DNA from: Aspergillus flavus
Taxonomy: Eukaryota; Ascomycota; Eurotiomycetes; Eurotiales; Aspergillaceae
DNA: 64,000 nt
Direction of reading: 5' to 3'
NCBI RefSeq assembly: GCF_009017415.1
Contig: NC_092408.1
Location: 1,736,001-1,800,000 of the forward strand
This document shows positions 53,903-64,000 of this stretch, in pieces. A model generated the notes under the pieces. That model was not told the DNA's origin. It saw nothing but the letters and a program-made list of their open reading frames with translations, and ran no database searches. The position numbers and the translations under genes were made by a program. Position 1 is the stretch's first letter. Each line of letters begins with the position of its first letter.

Positions 53903-55935
53903 ATCGTATAGTCGATTAGTGTATGTTTATGATTACTTAGACTTCGTCTACGAGTCAGTAGACCTCCATGTTCAACTTTCTCAGTAAATTCTAATTTTTC
54001 CTGACGTGTCGGAATCCACTACTGCATCGATCAATTCTAGATAAACCAACCTCGTGATGTTAGTCACCACGAAGTTCCCTCCCAACAAAACACCACCACC
54101 CTTACATATATCAACACGAACCCACGATAGATCATCTCTAGCGAATAACTTCCAAAGCCGTTCTAGCGGCCAAGCTACCCACTAGCCCCAAGCTAACGGA
54201 CCGAACTCCAATCAAGTAGGGTAAGAATAGATACATCCAAAAGACCCAGACAAATCACCCTAACCCGTCGATGAAATGATACATCCAATCGCGGGTAATG
54301 CGAACAGACAGTATCCCCCAAGCATGGGTGGTGCCGATCGCAAGTCTCGTGGGAGAATGGAAGCGAGTAAAAAATCAGAATTTAAGAAGAAACTCTCGGT
54401 AGTTAATTTGTATGGTGGAAAACGTCGATGCAAGTCGAGGGGATCGGAATTGTCCCTGTGCTTCTGAGACATGGTCTCTATGTCGGGGTATCTGTAACTG
54501 ATGGGTCTTAGTGTTATGTACATTATGTAGGTGGATTGTAATGCAAGTGCTGGTGTCACTCCGTATTAGGGGGATTTGCACTTGGCCTGTGTCGTGTAGA
54601 TTACTTTCTATTTTGGTATATTACTTCTGCTTAGGTATGGCCCTAGAGGACATGGAAATGGAAATGGAAATGAAGACAACTACAAGACTGCAAATGGTTA
54701 TTTGAAATTAGAATAGACTAAGCATCACCGTTCGAGCTATTAAGTGGCAACAAACATTTATCAACCGATCTTTAGTCGATCAGGGGGAATACGGGGTAGT
54801 CGTACACAGTAGTGAGAAGAGAGATAAAAAAGAAGAAAGTAAAAAAAGGATAGTAAGCTTAAACTAGTCAGGAGCTAGACTAGATGGACTCAAGTTGTCG
54901 GGTCCGACTACTGCGATCGGACGTGCACATTCGACGTATGTACGTAGTAGTCTGCTTCTTCGGACGATACCGAGGCTAGGCTCGTTTACAGCACTCTGTC
55001 AGGGTGGTTTGTTTGGTGGCCACATGGATTCTGCCACAGTATATACTTTCGACGAGTGAGGCTTCGGGGCCGAGGCCCTGAGGCGAGCCCTTGTGGAGTG
55101 TTCCTATGGTCAGGTTCGGTTTCAGAGCGTGTGGATGATGGAACGGTGGACCTCTTTTTTTCACCTGTTCGGTGGGTCATGGTGTGAGTTCGTGATAATG
55201 TGTCCTGCACCACACGTGATATCGAAGAGATGTTCTGATACGGACGAGTGTCATGACTTATCACCTTCGGATGTTCTTGAATTGGGCCAATGACGTCCGG
55301 ATATCGAATCAGGAGGTATCGACTAGGGGCCAGACTCCAGAGGGCCAATATGTGGGACCGTTGGGAGGGACTACTAGTAAGCAAACAGAGCGAGACGGCC
55401 ACAAATTAAATAGGGAAGAAATCAACAAATCAAATCAAAATCAAATAGATCGAGAAGTGTCAGCATCAGAAAAGGATGCTGTGTAGGAAGAGTACGCGCT
55501 GACTACTGCAGCAATTACATCCTAGGTGCGAATACCACCCTGACTATAAACACTAGCCATACCACGAAGCGTTAGGCCGGAGCTGTCACTGAGAACTACA
55601 GCACATAGTGGCTATAGTGCATTGGGTTCATGTCAATCTCATCCTACCCTATGTGGAGAATAAGGCCCAGTCATGCGTGTCCCAAAAAGCAAAGCGGCCG
55701 GATCTCGGGATCTGTGACGATCTGAGTATTTCCTGTTTGGGAAGGATCTGTGTTCAGAGGTGGATGGATCGTCCGCATGGGAGACTGGGATCTCTACCAG
55801 GTCACTGGGAAGAGCGGGAAAAGAAAATACATCATCCTCACTTCTAAACAATTACGCCATTCAGCCATCAGGCCAGGGTCGTAAGCAAACTACCGAGAAC
55901 CGGGTTGTGTGTACACAACATTGGTTCTCATCCGG

Positions 55936-55954
55936 TTTTTTTTTTTTTTTTTTT
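55936..55954 (+). repeat. T19 homopolymer
   Basis: An uninterrupted run of 19 T residues inside a gene-free region; such tracts are unstable in length and often exclude nucleosomes. Confidence 0.9.
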
Positions 55955-57080
55955 GGAAAGTGAAAACTGACAAGAAAAATACAAGAAATAAAATAAAACA
56001 AAGAGCAATATCCGACGGGCAGAAAATTCCCGAAACTATCGAAACGACTACTGCATCCCTTCCAGGGCGTGTCTGGAATTCCAATCAGACCTGTCATGAA
56101 ACGACGGGGCAAAAGGGAAAGTTTGCAGGATAATCCCTTGGCTAGGGTTTCATGGGCCCGGGGATTTGACCAGCGGGCCGAAAGGGAGACAGGAGCCCAA
56201 ATCTAAAATATCGAGGTGTGGCTGGGGGCTGAAAGGGATGAGGAGAAGAATTGGAGCTGTCATATGTATCGGTTGAGAGATCAGCAACTTTTCCTCTCTG
56301 CGTTCCCTTTCTTCACCCCCTTGGGTTTCTAAGGTAACTACCGGGATATCAGTTGTTTAAAGGGATTCTTTCGACGCCGGTTGCGATAATCGAGTCGGTT
56401 TCTACGTTGTTAGGCAGGAATCCTAGCACGGAAGGCACGGATGGATGCCTTGGGTACATAGGCACCGATTATAGTTATTAATCGGGAACGGGAATTGGCT
56501 GTCCATCTTTGGCTCCGTTGATGAAAATGGGGCTGCATGCGTTACAGAGGGAAATTAAAGCCACATTTACGGAGTATAGACTACGTACTACACTTGCATA
56601 CACTGTACAGGGAATAGTGAGATGAGAGAAGAAATTTCCTAGCAGAACCATGGATTCGATCTATGAACAAAGGCATTGACGGACGGCTAGAGGGCTACCG
56701 AAGGATCGGGTCAATCTATCAAATCAACTCTTTTTAACTTGTTCTAGTCTAGTTCAATGGTAGGTCGAAAAAGAGGTAGGAGAGGAAGAATAGTCGAAAG
56801 AAAAAAAGAGATGATCCCTAGTCAATCTAACCTAAATTTCTTTGTGTAAAGACGAAATGGTAGAGAAAAAAAATAAAAAAGAAAAAAAGAAAAAAAGAAA
56901 AAGAAAAAAGATGGGGCACGACTCCACTATGGAGCCGCTGCAACTAATCGATCTCCTGCTTATCAACCGATGACGATGGCGGAGTTGTGCCTATGATGAC
57001 ATTCTCCTCTTTTCTCCTCTGGAGTTTCCTCTTTTTCTCTCGTCCTTGCCATCTATCCGATGCTTCTGGTTTTTGGTGTC

Positions 57081-57108
57081 TTTTTTTTTTTTTTTTTTTT
57101 TTTTTTTT
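57081..57108 (+). repeat. T28 homopolymer
   Basis: An uninterrupted run of 28 T residues, 1.2 kb upstream of the SYLF-domain gene. Its exact length is likely to vary and to be error-prone in sequencing. Confidence 0.9.
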
Positions 57109-58277
57109 CTCTTCTAAGTATTATTCTAATACTGACGATTCTGGACGGTTCCTGGGGTACCTGTCCGGAGCAGCCGGCCTACTTCTATACTATCCAATAT
57201 ATATCCCGTCCCTTCCCATCCACCCGATTATTCTTGCTCAGCTCTAAGCCACGGCGCCACTCGCATTGACTCCTCCTTGAACGATGCTTCGTCGATCCAG
57301 CCTGGTATTGCTGGTCTTGGGCAGAGATTCATAGTTTATTTACTCCGTAATACCCGTCCATTTTCGATTGTTCGTTGTCTCCACTTCCTTATATTTATTT
57401 AATTTATTTTTTATTTTTTCCTTTTCATATTTTTTGAGAATATAAGCATATCATCACGACTACTCCCATCCATCAACTATCTACACTACTACTATTGCCA
57501 CCTCCTTGAAATCCTTTCTTCGAGTCTTTTGGACTTCCTAGGGTGTTCTGTGAAGCTAGATTAATCAATATATGTCCCTTGGCTCCCTTCGGCATACTTC
57601 CTTGCTCGGTTACTATATCGGTTGTACTTCCCATATATCCCTTGAGGAATTAACGACGAAAAAACCTTGGTGCCTGTCGGAGTCTATCGAATATTGATTG
57701 ACGTGAAGAGTTGCCCTGGACTACAGTTCACGAGTTTGTCCGAGGTAAGCCGGACCCTTCTCCCATGGTCCTTTGGCGTGCAAGTTCCATGGTTCTCCCT
57801 TTCATGCGTACGACTCATCGCCACCCACCTCATCGACCGGCGGGTCTGGAACACGGATCGAACGGAGCAAAGAACATCAAAACTGACTTTTTATCCTCTT
57901 CTGCTGCACAATGTAGTTCTCGTCTGCAAAACTTCACTTTGCAGATTTCTCTGACATATCTTCAACCTCCCGTTTCCTGTCGAGTGACATTCCGGTGCCT
58001 TTCTACCACGCATTCCGCGGCTGTGTCAGCGACGCACTGTTCCCGTCTGCTGTCTCATCGTACATTTTTCACGTCGCATTAGGCAATCAAGGGCAGCCAA
58101 TCGCATTACATGTCGAGCTGCTTTCGACGCATTGAGTTCCCCTAAGATATCCGCATTCGAGTTATAGAGGTAGTTCCTTTCCGTGCTGTTCCTTTTCAAA
58201 ATCAACCCTGTCCACCTCACTTTCCCTCTTTCTTTATGTGTGGCGCATAGACGGTAGGCGAGATCCAAATCGTCACT

Positions 58278-60290
58278 ATGGCGCCCTCATTCTGGGAGAA
58301 GACCAAAGGGACCTCCAAAAAGGGCTTTGACAAGGCATGGCATACCCTCGACAAATTGGGCGACCCTGTGAATCGCTTGTCCAATCGGGTTGGTGCCGAA
58401 GCCTTCTGGCCGATGACCCTGGACAGAGAAAGCGACAAGGCGGCTCGCATATTACGAAGCTTTTGCAAAGATGGTTTTTACGCCGATGAAGAGAGCCAAA
58501 AACAAAGCACAGATGGTGCAAAGAGTGGCAAGATAGATCGCCCCAAGGGCAAGCAACGAGTTCTGAAGAAGATCCCAACGGAGGTTATCAAGCGCGCGAA
58601 AGGTCTTGCCATCTTTACCACGATGCGTACGGGTCTCTGGCTCAGCGGCTCGGGTGGAAGTGGCGTCCTCTTGGCCAGAATCCCTGAGACCGGTGAATGG
58701 AGTCCTCCCTCGGGTATCATGCTTCATACCGCGGGCATTGGCTTTTTGGCGGGCGTTGATATTTATGACTGCGTGGTCGTGATCAATACCTATGAGGCAC
58801 TAGAAGCATTCAAGAAGGTTCGTTGTACATTGGGCGGGGAAGTTAGCGCATCCGCAGGCCCAGTGGGTATGGGGGGCGTACTCGACTCCGAGGTTCACAA
58901 GCGCCAAGCTCCCATATGGACCTACATGAAAAGTCGGGGTCTGTATGCAGGCGTCCAGGTAGATGGAACGATAATCATTGAGCGCACCGACGAGAACGAG
59001 CGTTTCTATGGTGAACGCATATCAGTGACGGATATCTTGGCCGGTAAAGCGAAACGCCCTCCGACGTCGATTAAAACCCTCATCCAGACTGTCAAGGCGG
59101 CCCAGGGCGATAAGGATGTCGACGAGAGTCTGGTACCTGCTGCGGGAGCACCGACCCCTGGGGATGTAGAAGTAGTACCGGCCTCTGGTAGTTCTTCTCC
59201 TCCTAGCAAGTTTGGAATCCCGGCTGCGGATGACCCCGATCCTTTCGGCGTCAAAGCTTTGGAGGCTGAGGGCCTCTTCATTCGCGAAGCAGGCACCAAA
59301 ACTCGTCCACACGTGGATAGCTTTGAATTCCGACCCAGCCCTAACAGTCCTATCTATTCGACCTTCCGGCACAGCGTTGATAGTTCACCACGCAACAGTT
59401 GGCGGACCAGTGTACAGAGCTACGCCAGTATTGACAGAGGCACTCAAACAGACGAACCCCCTCTGACGGCCCGGACTTCTATCAGCCGCGCCTCTTCCCG
59501 AAGTAATCGAGATTTTACCGAACGGGCAGAGAAAAGTCCGTGGGATCTTGAAGAGCGCGGATGGGACACTATTATCCCAGAGCACCCAACTGATCACTCT
59601 CACCATGCCACCCATGACGGTGACGATGACCTAGTGGACGATGACGTCGAAATCCACGAGGTCAGCAACGCTACCGTCACGAAATGCGACGGTTTCCCTA
59701 GTTCTCCCATTGAAGATTTGACCTCAACGAGCCCGAAGCGTCAGTCACCTACCTTCACTCGTGCACGCCTAGTGACAATCCCCAAGAGGGCTCCTCCTGC
59801 ACTGCCGCCGCGAAATCCCTATCGGGGTTATGGCTCAATGTCAACTCCCGTCTCACCAACTGCTGGGCCTCCGTCTCCTAGCAAGCGGTCTGTGGTATCG
59901 AGCTTGGGATTGGCGGAACTGAATAGCTTCGCAGAGCTGCCTTTGGATGTGAAGAATGACGCGTCTAGTGTTTCATCTGCCGAAGCTTCCCACCTACAAC
60001 ATAATGGCAATATCGATAAGGATGAATTTCATTCCATCTCTACTGTCGGAACGTCCGACTCGGCGTCGGACGGGGGCTTCAGCGCCAAGGATACCTCGGT
60101 CACCGGCACTAGTCCCTCAAAGACCGAAGACACTTACCACACTTTTGATGATATAACCGACAACACCCTGTCCAAGCTTCAGCATCGTCACCCATCGGAC
60201 GTCGCAAAACCAACCGCAACCGAACTAGAACACTCAACAACCATCACCGAACATGACTACAAACCCGCAATGCACTCTTCGCTTGCCTAA
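58278..60290 (+). CDS. SYLF-domain (Ysc84-like) protein
   Basis: A single exon of 670 aa. The SYLF domain (PF04366, res ~85-260) is clear: IPTEVIKRAKGLAIFTTMRT, SGGSGVLLAR, GIGFLAGVDIYDCVVVINTY and the C-terminal SASAGPVGMGG...YMKSRGLYAGVQVDGT. It binds phosphoinositides and, in Ysc84/SH3YL1, actin. The N-terminal helix (MAPSFWEKTKGTSKKGFDKA) is probably amphipathic. The remaining ~400 residues are Ser/Pro-rich, disordered, with proline motifs (PPALPPRNPYRGYG) that fit SH3 partners; the protein itself has no SH3 domain. A role at endosomes or in cortical actin and endocytosis is likely. The upstream region is unusually long. Confidence 0.85.
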   Translation: MAPSFWEKTKGTSKKGFDKAWHTLDKLGDPVNRLSNRVGAEAFWPMTLDRESDKAARILRSFCKDGFYADEESQKQSTDGAKSGKIDRPKGKQRVLKKIPTEVIKRAKGLAIFTTMRTGLWLSGSGGSGVLLARIPETGEWSPPSGIMLHTAGIGFLAGVDIYDCVVVINTYEALEAFKKVRCTLGGEVSASAGPVGMGGVLDSEVHKRQAPIWTYMKSRGLYAGVQVDGTIIIERTDENERFYGERISVTDILAGKAKRPPTSIKTLIQTVKAAQGDKDVDESLVPAAGAPTPGDVEVVPASGSSSPPSKFGIPAADDPDPFGVKALEAEGLFIREAGTKTRPHVDSFEFRPSPNSPIYSTFRHSVDSSPRNSWRTSVQSYASIDRGTQTDEPPLTARTSISRASSRSNRDFTERAEKSPWDLEERGWDTIIPEHPTDHSHHATHDGDDDLVDDDVEIHEVSNATVTKCDGFPSSPIEDLTSTSPKRQSPTFTRARLVTIPKRAPPALPPRNPYRGYGSMSTPVSPTAGPPSPSKRSVVSSLGLAELNSFAELPLDVKNDASSVSSAEASHLQHNGNIDKDEFHSISTVGTSDSASDGGFSAKDTSVTGTSPSKTEDTYHTFDDITDNTLSKLQHRHPSDVAKPTATELEHSTTITEHDYKPAMHSSLA

Positions 60291-61071
60291 AAGCTTCTCC
60301 TCCATTGCTTCCCTCGGTCTGCCGTACATATTACCTGACATACCTCTACCTGGATGATCGTCCCACTGTATATGGCGGCGTTGCGAACGTCCTACTACAT
60401 GTATTCCGCACTAGGCTTCTTGAATGCCTCGAACCATGCCGTGCACATTCTTTTCTTTTCCTTCTCCTTTCTTTTCTGTCTTCCGTACCCTCACATATTA
60501 TGCTGTGTAATTTGTACCTACCTATACGGTCACTAAACTTTTGCTTTCTCATTGCTGTTTTTTAGCGTGCTTTTTGTGTTAATTTTGGACACGCGGAATG
60601 GAACGCTTGGGCGTCATGGGTTGTTTATATTTCTTGAATGATGACTGAGGTGTTGGAAGTATCCCTTGGCTAAGGGTAACATGGACATGGAATATGTTGG
60701 TTATATCGTTTTGGATGTCTCTTTTATATCCCCTTTTGTTATTTACTCATGGCGGCGTGCCGAGTCGAAGTATTGTCTTTATCGAAGATAACTGTATATT
60801 GAGTGTCTACAATCTCCTCTAAAATTTCACCTAGTAAAGCGAAAGCTCATAAGATACATAAGACACTTTTCCTTAAGTTAATACCTTTCACATCAGTCGG
60901 AATATACATCGATATGGTGACCAAAGACTTAGGATGCCGTCACATGATTCAGACATGAGGGGTAAGATATAAAGAGCCCAACGTTGAATCTCTTGCTCTT
61001 CCACCCCAGTGCTCCATCTGCAACAATCACCTCATACCCTAGCCATCACTCACGACCAAACAAACGGCACA
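60291..61071. other. Intergenic region
   Basis: About 780 bp: 3' UTR of the SYLF gene and promoter of the RNase III-like gene. Pyrimidine-rich around 60440-60480. No supported gene. Confidence 0.5.
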
Positions 61072-61596
61072 ATGTCCAGCCTTCTCATCCGAACCGACAC
61101 CCGAATCCAACTCATCGAGCAAATAATCAACTACACCTTCACCAACCCCGCAACCATCCATGAAGCCCTTCGCACCCCAGGCTCCATGGCAATCCTCACC
61201 CCCCACCGGCTAGACGGACACAAAGACCTCGCCCAACTCGGCGACGCAGCCTTACGCTTAGTCCTTGCCAAAGACGGATACCAAGCCCATGCAACAAGAG
61301 GTAAGCTACTAATTAGCTCGCATCCTATGACGACAATCTCACTCACCAATCCATAAGGACAAATCGACGACACCCACAGCGGCAAAGCCAGCAACGCCTT
61401 TCTAGCAAGAACAGGCTTTCAAAAGGGCCTTGACCGCTACATCTACGTCAACCCCTCGCAAGGCGGGATCGTCTCCGACAAAGTCATGGCCACAACCGTT
61501 GAAGCCATCTTGGGCGCCGTCTACATCGACAGCGGTGAGGATATCCCAGCCGTGCGATCTGTCGTGGCGAAGCTCGGTCTCTCCTGGCCTGCATAG
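61072..61596 (+). CDS. Small RNase III-fold protein, probably inactive
   Basis: Two exons, 61072-61300 and 61358-61596, give 155 aa from ATG 61072 (MSSLLIRTDTRIQLIEQII). The RNase III helical fold is recognised from INYTFTNPATIHEALRTPGS, DLAQLGDAALRLVLAKDG and MATTVEAILGAVYIDSG. Of the four catalytic acids of class RNase III (motifs ERLEFLGD and DxxEA), only the Asp of LGD and the Glu of VEA remain; the Glu is Ala in DLAQLGD and the Asp is Thr in TTVEA. There is no double-stranded RNA-binding domain. It is therefore likely a non-catalytic dimerising RNA-binding protein, like the mitoribosomal RNase III-fold proteins. No clear mitochondrial presequence is seen. Confidence 0.75.
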
Positions 61597-61719
61597 GGCC
61601 ATCTAGTCTATTACAAGTGGTAATGTTTTAATTAACCCCGTCCCTTCTTCTATTTGTGAGAGCGTGGGAAACACGCCATGCAGGTTAATGTGACTTCAGG
61701 AGTACGAATTACATACCGC

Positions 61720-61912
61720 CAGGGCACTCTCTGCGCTCTTGTCGTGGGTTACCTCTGCAGCTAGGGGACCGCTTGCGCGATCGTCCAGCAGTGACATCCC
61801 TTTCATGCTAGCTGATGATTACAGTATGGATCTGTATGTCACCATTGCACGGCCGTGTAAGCGCCCTTTAGTTGCTTTTATAACCTAGGACAAGGGCGCA
61901 CAGAGTGCCCTG
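61720..61912. mobile_element. MITE-like element with ~24-bp terminal inverted repeats
   Basis: The left end CAGGGCACTCTCTGCGCTCT and the right end (reverse complement begins CAGGGCACTCTGTGCGCCCT) match at 18 of the first 20 bases, and the match runs on through TTGTC. The element is only about 193 bp, has no coding capacity, and CAGGG tips are typical of hAT-family transposons. Flanks CATACCGC and GCAGCCGG are not identical, so an 8-bp target duplication is not proven. A one-to-two-base GC extension on each side is palindromic. Confidence 0.65.
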
Positions 61913-64000
61913 GCAGCCGGTAGGGCGCCTGAAGACACGACGTGCGCGCGATTGGCCCAAATGGGTTGTATCAGCGGTTAGTGGGAAGATGCTAATTGCT
62001 GCTGCTCCTGGTAGGCTGATGTTGGGGTACTGTCGAGTGGTATTCTGTGGGTGGTTATGAAACGTGACTGCGATGGGTTGAGGGGGGATTGAGAGTATCG
62101 TTTTGTCGTTTCCAGGTCAGATATTTATTCTCAGGGACGTGTACTGTGTTTGGTTCCTTCAACACGGAAACTGGTATGCACAGCATTTTGCGGTACTAGC
62201 TACCCGTTTACTGTTTTTCTTTTTTCTTTTCTTTTCTTTTTTTGGGTTGAGATACTTCAAAATACCCAACCCTAGCTCTTTCGGTTTCATGTTGAAATAT
62301 ATTTCCGCTGTCTGAAGGAGTGTAGTCTGGAAAGGATAAATTAAGGAAATATGTCATTGTCACTGAATCTTATATATTTTCACGAAGCATAAGTTAGTTC
62401 TCGTGATTGGACATCTAGGACATGCTTTCATGATGAATATATAGGGCTGCATAGCATACCCAGTCAACTAATAGATGTGTATATCCGGATTAAGAAGCTA
62501 TATTTGAAATCCCAAGCATGGCAACCACATGGGATTCTATTTGAAACCCGTGACTAACCGCCATTAACAGACAACCCTGAAAGCCTAAAGTACCAAGCGT
62601 CCCAGGAAAAAGTAAAAAGTAAGGGAGAGCTCCCAGCCACAAACTCCCATAACCTACATTTGCGAAGATCCCCCGAAAAAAAAAAAAGAAAAGTAAAACC
62701 AACAATAACACAAAAAAGCATGCAACGACTAGTAGGTTACACGAAACCGCCACCCGACAATCTTGGCTCCTAACCACGTCGTACAAGTGCGCGCCAACCT
62801 GTCTCAGATTGCGCAACGTACTTTTCATATAGTTATGTACTAGTATGTATGTGGGTGTACGGCGAAACGTTATGTACGGTTGTTGCCGCCGAGAATCACC
62901 AAAAAAAGGGTTCATTGTTCACGTAGGGGGTTGGAGGATTAGACTTTCTTCATCGCTGCCCGTTGTATGTAGTAAGTATGTACGCTGTACTGTAGGGCAT
63001 GAAAAGTTCATCCCAGCAAAACTTTATATCCGAGAGCCGAATGCCGATCGTTCGTTGATCGGCGGACCCGTTGGAGACCATTGGTGTCCGCGCATTAATG
63101 CCACTCTGTTTGGAGTTTGGACTATCTATTATCGGTATTTGGACTTTTTTTTTTTTCTAAAGTCTTATCGGTCTATAAAAGATTGTGTTAAGAAAAGTAA
63201 TAATGACCCCTCCCCCGCCACTTTCTTTATCTTTTTTGAGTACTGTATTATATATACCTTGATTCCCCGAGATCCGATGAATTTGGACAACTCAGAGACT
63301 ATATGTGCTAGTAGTAGTTAGTATTCAAGCTATTCGACTCGGCCGAATAGTAGGAATCGAAGGAATCGTATCGTCGTCCAGTGTAGCTCATGAAGGGACG
63401 AGGTAGTATAGTTTCGGAGCCGCAATAGCCGCATGTGAGGTTGGGATGGCGGATTTAGACGCGCAACGCCTCACGCTCTCGGGGTACTCAGGTATAGAAC
63501 TCTACATACACTAAGATGTGAACGGTGTTTATCAGAGGGATGACTTTGGACTTCTCCTCATACTCCCGACTATACCTGCTACGTCATAGCGCTCGGTTCA
63601 GAGGGCGAAAATTTGACTTTGACGCGCGCATTAGCCTCGCTGAATTTCCGTTATGGGCTTATCGCATGAGGGGGATGTCGATCATGCATTGCTGTACTGC
63701 ACTGTGATCCTGGTGGTTAGCATGATGGTTCATCATGCTGCACACCCCTCCTTCGATACAATTGCTTTCGTGGGAATGTCGATTGAAAAACACAGGAAAA
63801 CCGGGGTATTCAGAATGATCAGAAAAATGTTGGAAGGAATGGCCTATGACGTCGAATCGCGATCGAGGAATCGAAGAGAGGCGTGAAACCTAGCGATTCA
63901 GCACAGGACGCCCCAAGAGACTGGGTAGTAGGAATTAACCCTTTAGGGACAAATGAAGAGAAGAAAACGTTGCTTATGAAGCGAGGGGGCCCACTTCTTT
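61913..64000. other. Gene-free region to the window end
   Basis: About 2.1 kb with only short unrelated frames. T-rich tracts lie at 62214-62242 and 63147-63157, and an A-rich one at 62675-62695. The plus frame 63653-63886 lacks recognisable features. Confidence 0.4.

Larger units (their letters stand above)
53903..58277. other. 4.4-kb gene-free region with homopolymer tracts
   Basis: No frame here looks like a conserved protein on either strand. The region contains T19 at 55936-55954, an A-rich tract at 56860-56920, T28 at 57081-57108 and extended pyrimidine-rich stretches from about 56990 to 58270 leading to the SYLF gene. It may hold a long 5' leader with upstream AUGs, or non-coding transcripts. 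Confidence 0.4.

Noticed and set aside
57667..58082. Two overlapping plus frames upstream of the SYLF gene
   Set aside because: They lie in a pyrimidine-rich leader, overlap each other in different frames and have no conserved features.
1..64000. CRISPR arrays, rRNA genes, or polyketide/nonribosomal peptide/terpene core genes
   Set aside because: None seen. The genome is eukaryotic and no ketosynthase, adenylation or terpene cyclase motif was found in any frame.

Overview
The window is nuclear DNA of a filamentous ascomycete, almost certainly an Aspergillus of section Flavi (A. oryzae/A. flavus group). Genes are interrupted by 45-80 nt GT-AG introns with CTAAC-like branch sites. The gene content is typically Eurotialean, and the starch-active LPMO and beta-glucosidase I read like the A. 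oryzae/A. flavus proteins as I remember them. No database search was run. Exon models were worked out by hand from splice signals and reading-frame phase.

Layout. 0-7.7 kb is a worn accessory region: a frameshifted hypothetical gene, an intact APH-like phosphotransferase facing a dead copy, a third kinase-like gene, an AA13 starch LPMO behind a textbook AmyR site, and a decayed PD-(D/E)XK-like gene. 9-11.7 kb carries intracellular GH3 beta-glucosidase I. 12-13 kb holds a profilin pseudogene and a scrap of an NLR-type nucleoside-phosphorylase domain. 14-22.7 kb is the most striking part: an intact, intronless bacterial-type MurA (UDP-GlcNAc enolpyruvyl transferase), a 5'-truncated PaxM-like FAD monooxygenase, a Zn2Cys6 regulator whose zinc finger depends on a GC-AG intron, and a divergently transcribed 14-TM MFS transporter. 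Fungi have no peptidoglycan, so this looks like a horizontally acquired gene inside, or beside the remains of, a small accessory metabolic cluster.

23-31 kb has a DUF3431 protein, a LecB-like calcium lectin candidate, a disordered hypothetical protein and tRNA-Gly(GCC). 31.8-36.7 kb is metabolic: homoserine O-acetyltransferase, a FAD amino-acid-oxidase-like enzyme and a PEP mutase/isocitrate lyase-family enzyme. From 37.5 kb onward the content is mostly core housekeeping: Acinus-like SAP protein, TMEM184/Ost-alpha protein, COP9 signalosome subunit 6, a PSMD5/Hsm3-like protein (sharing a 111-bp promoter with CSN6), RNA polymerase III subunit C31, Tah18/NDOR1 diflavin reductase, ETF beta subunit and a SYLF-domain protein. 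Mixed into this block are a small four-exon secreted protein at 49 kb, an apparently catalytically dead mini-RNase III protein at 61 kb, and a MITE-like element beside it.

The strongest lead is the fungal MurA with its neighbours. Every catalytic residue is kept at a constant offset from E. coli MurA, which argues for a working enzyme with a non-cell-wall role, for example in nucleoside-sugar natural product chemistry.
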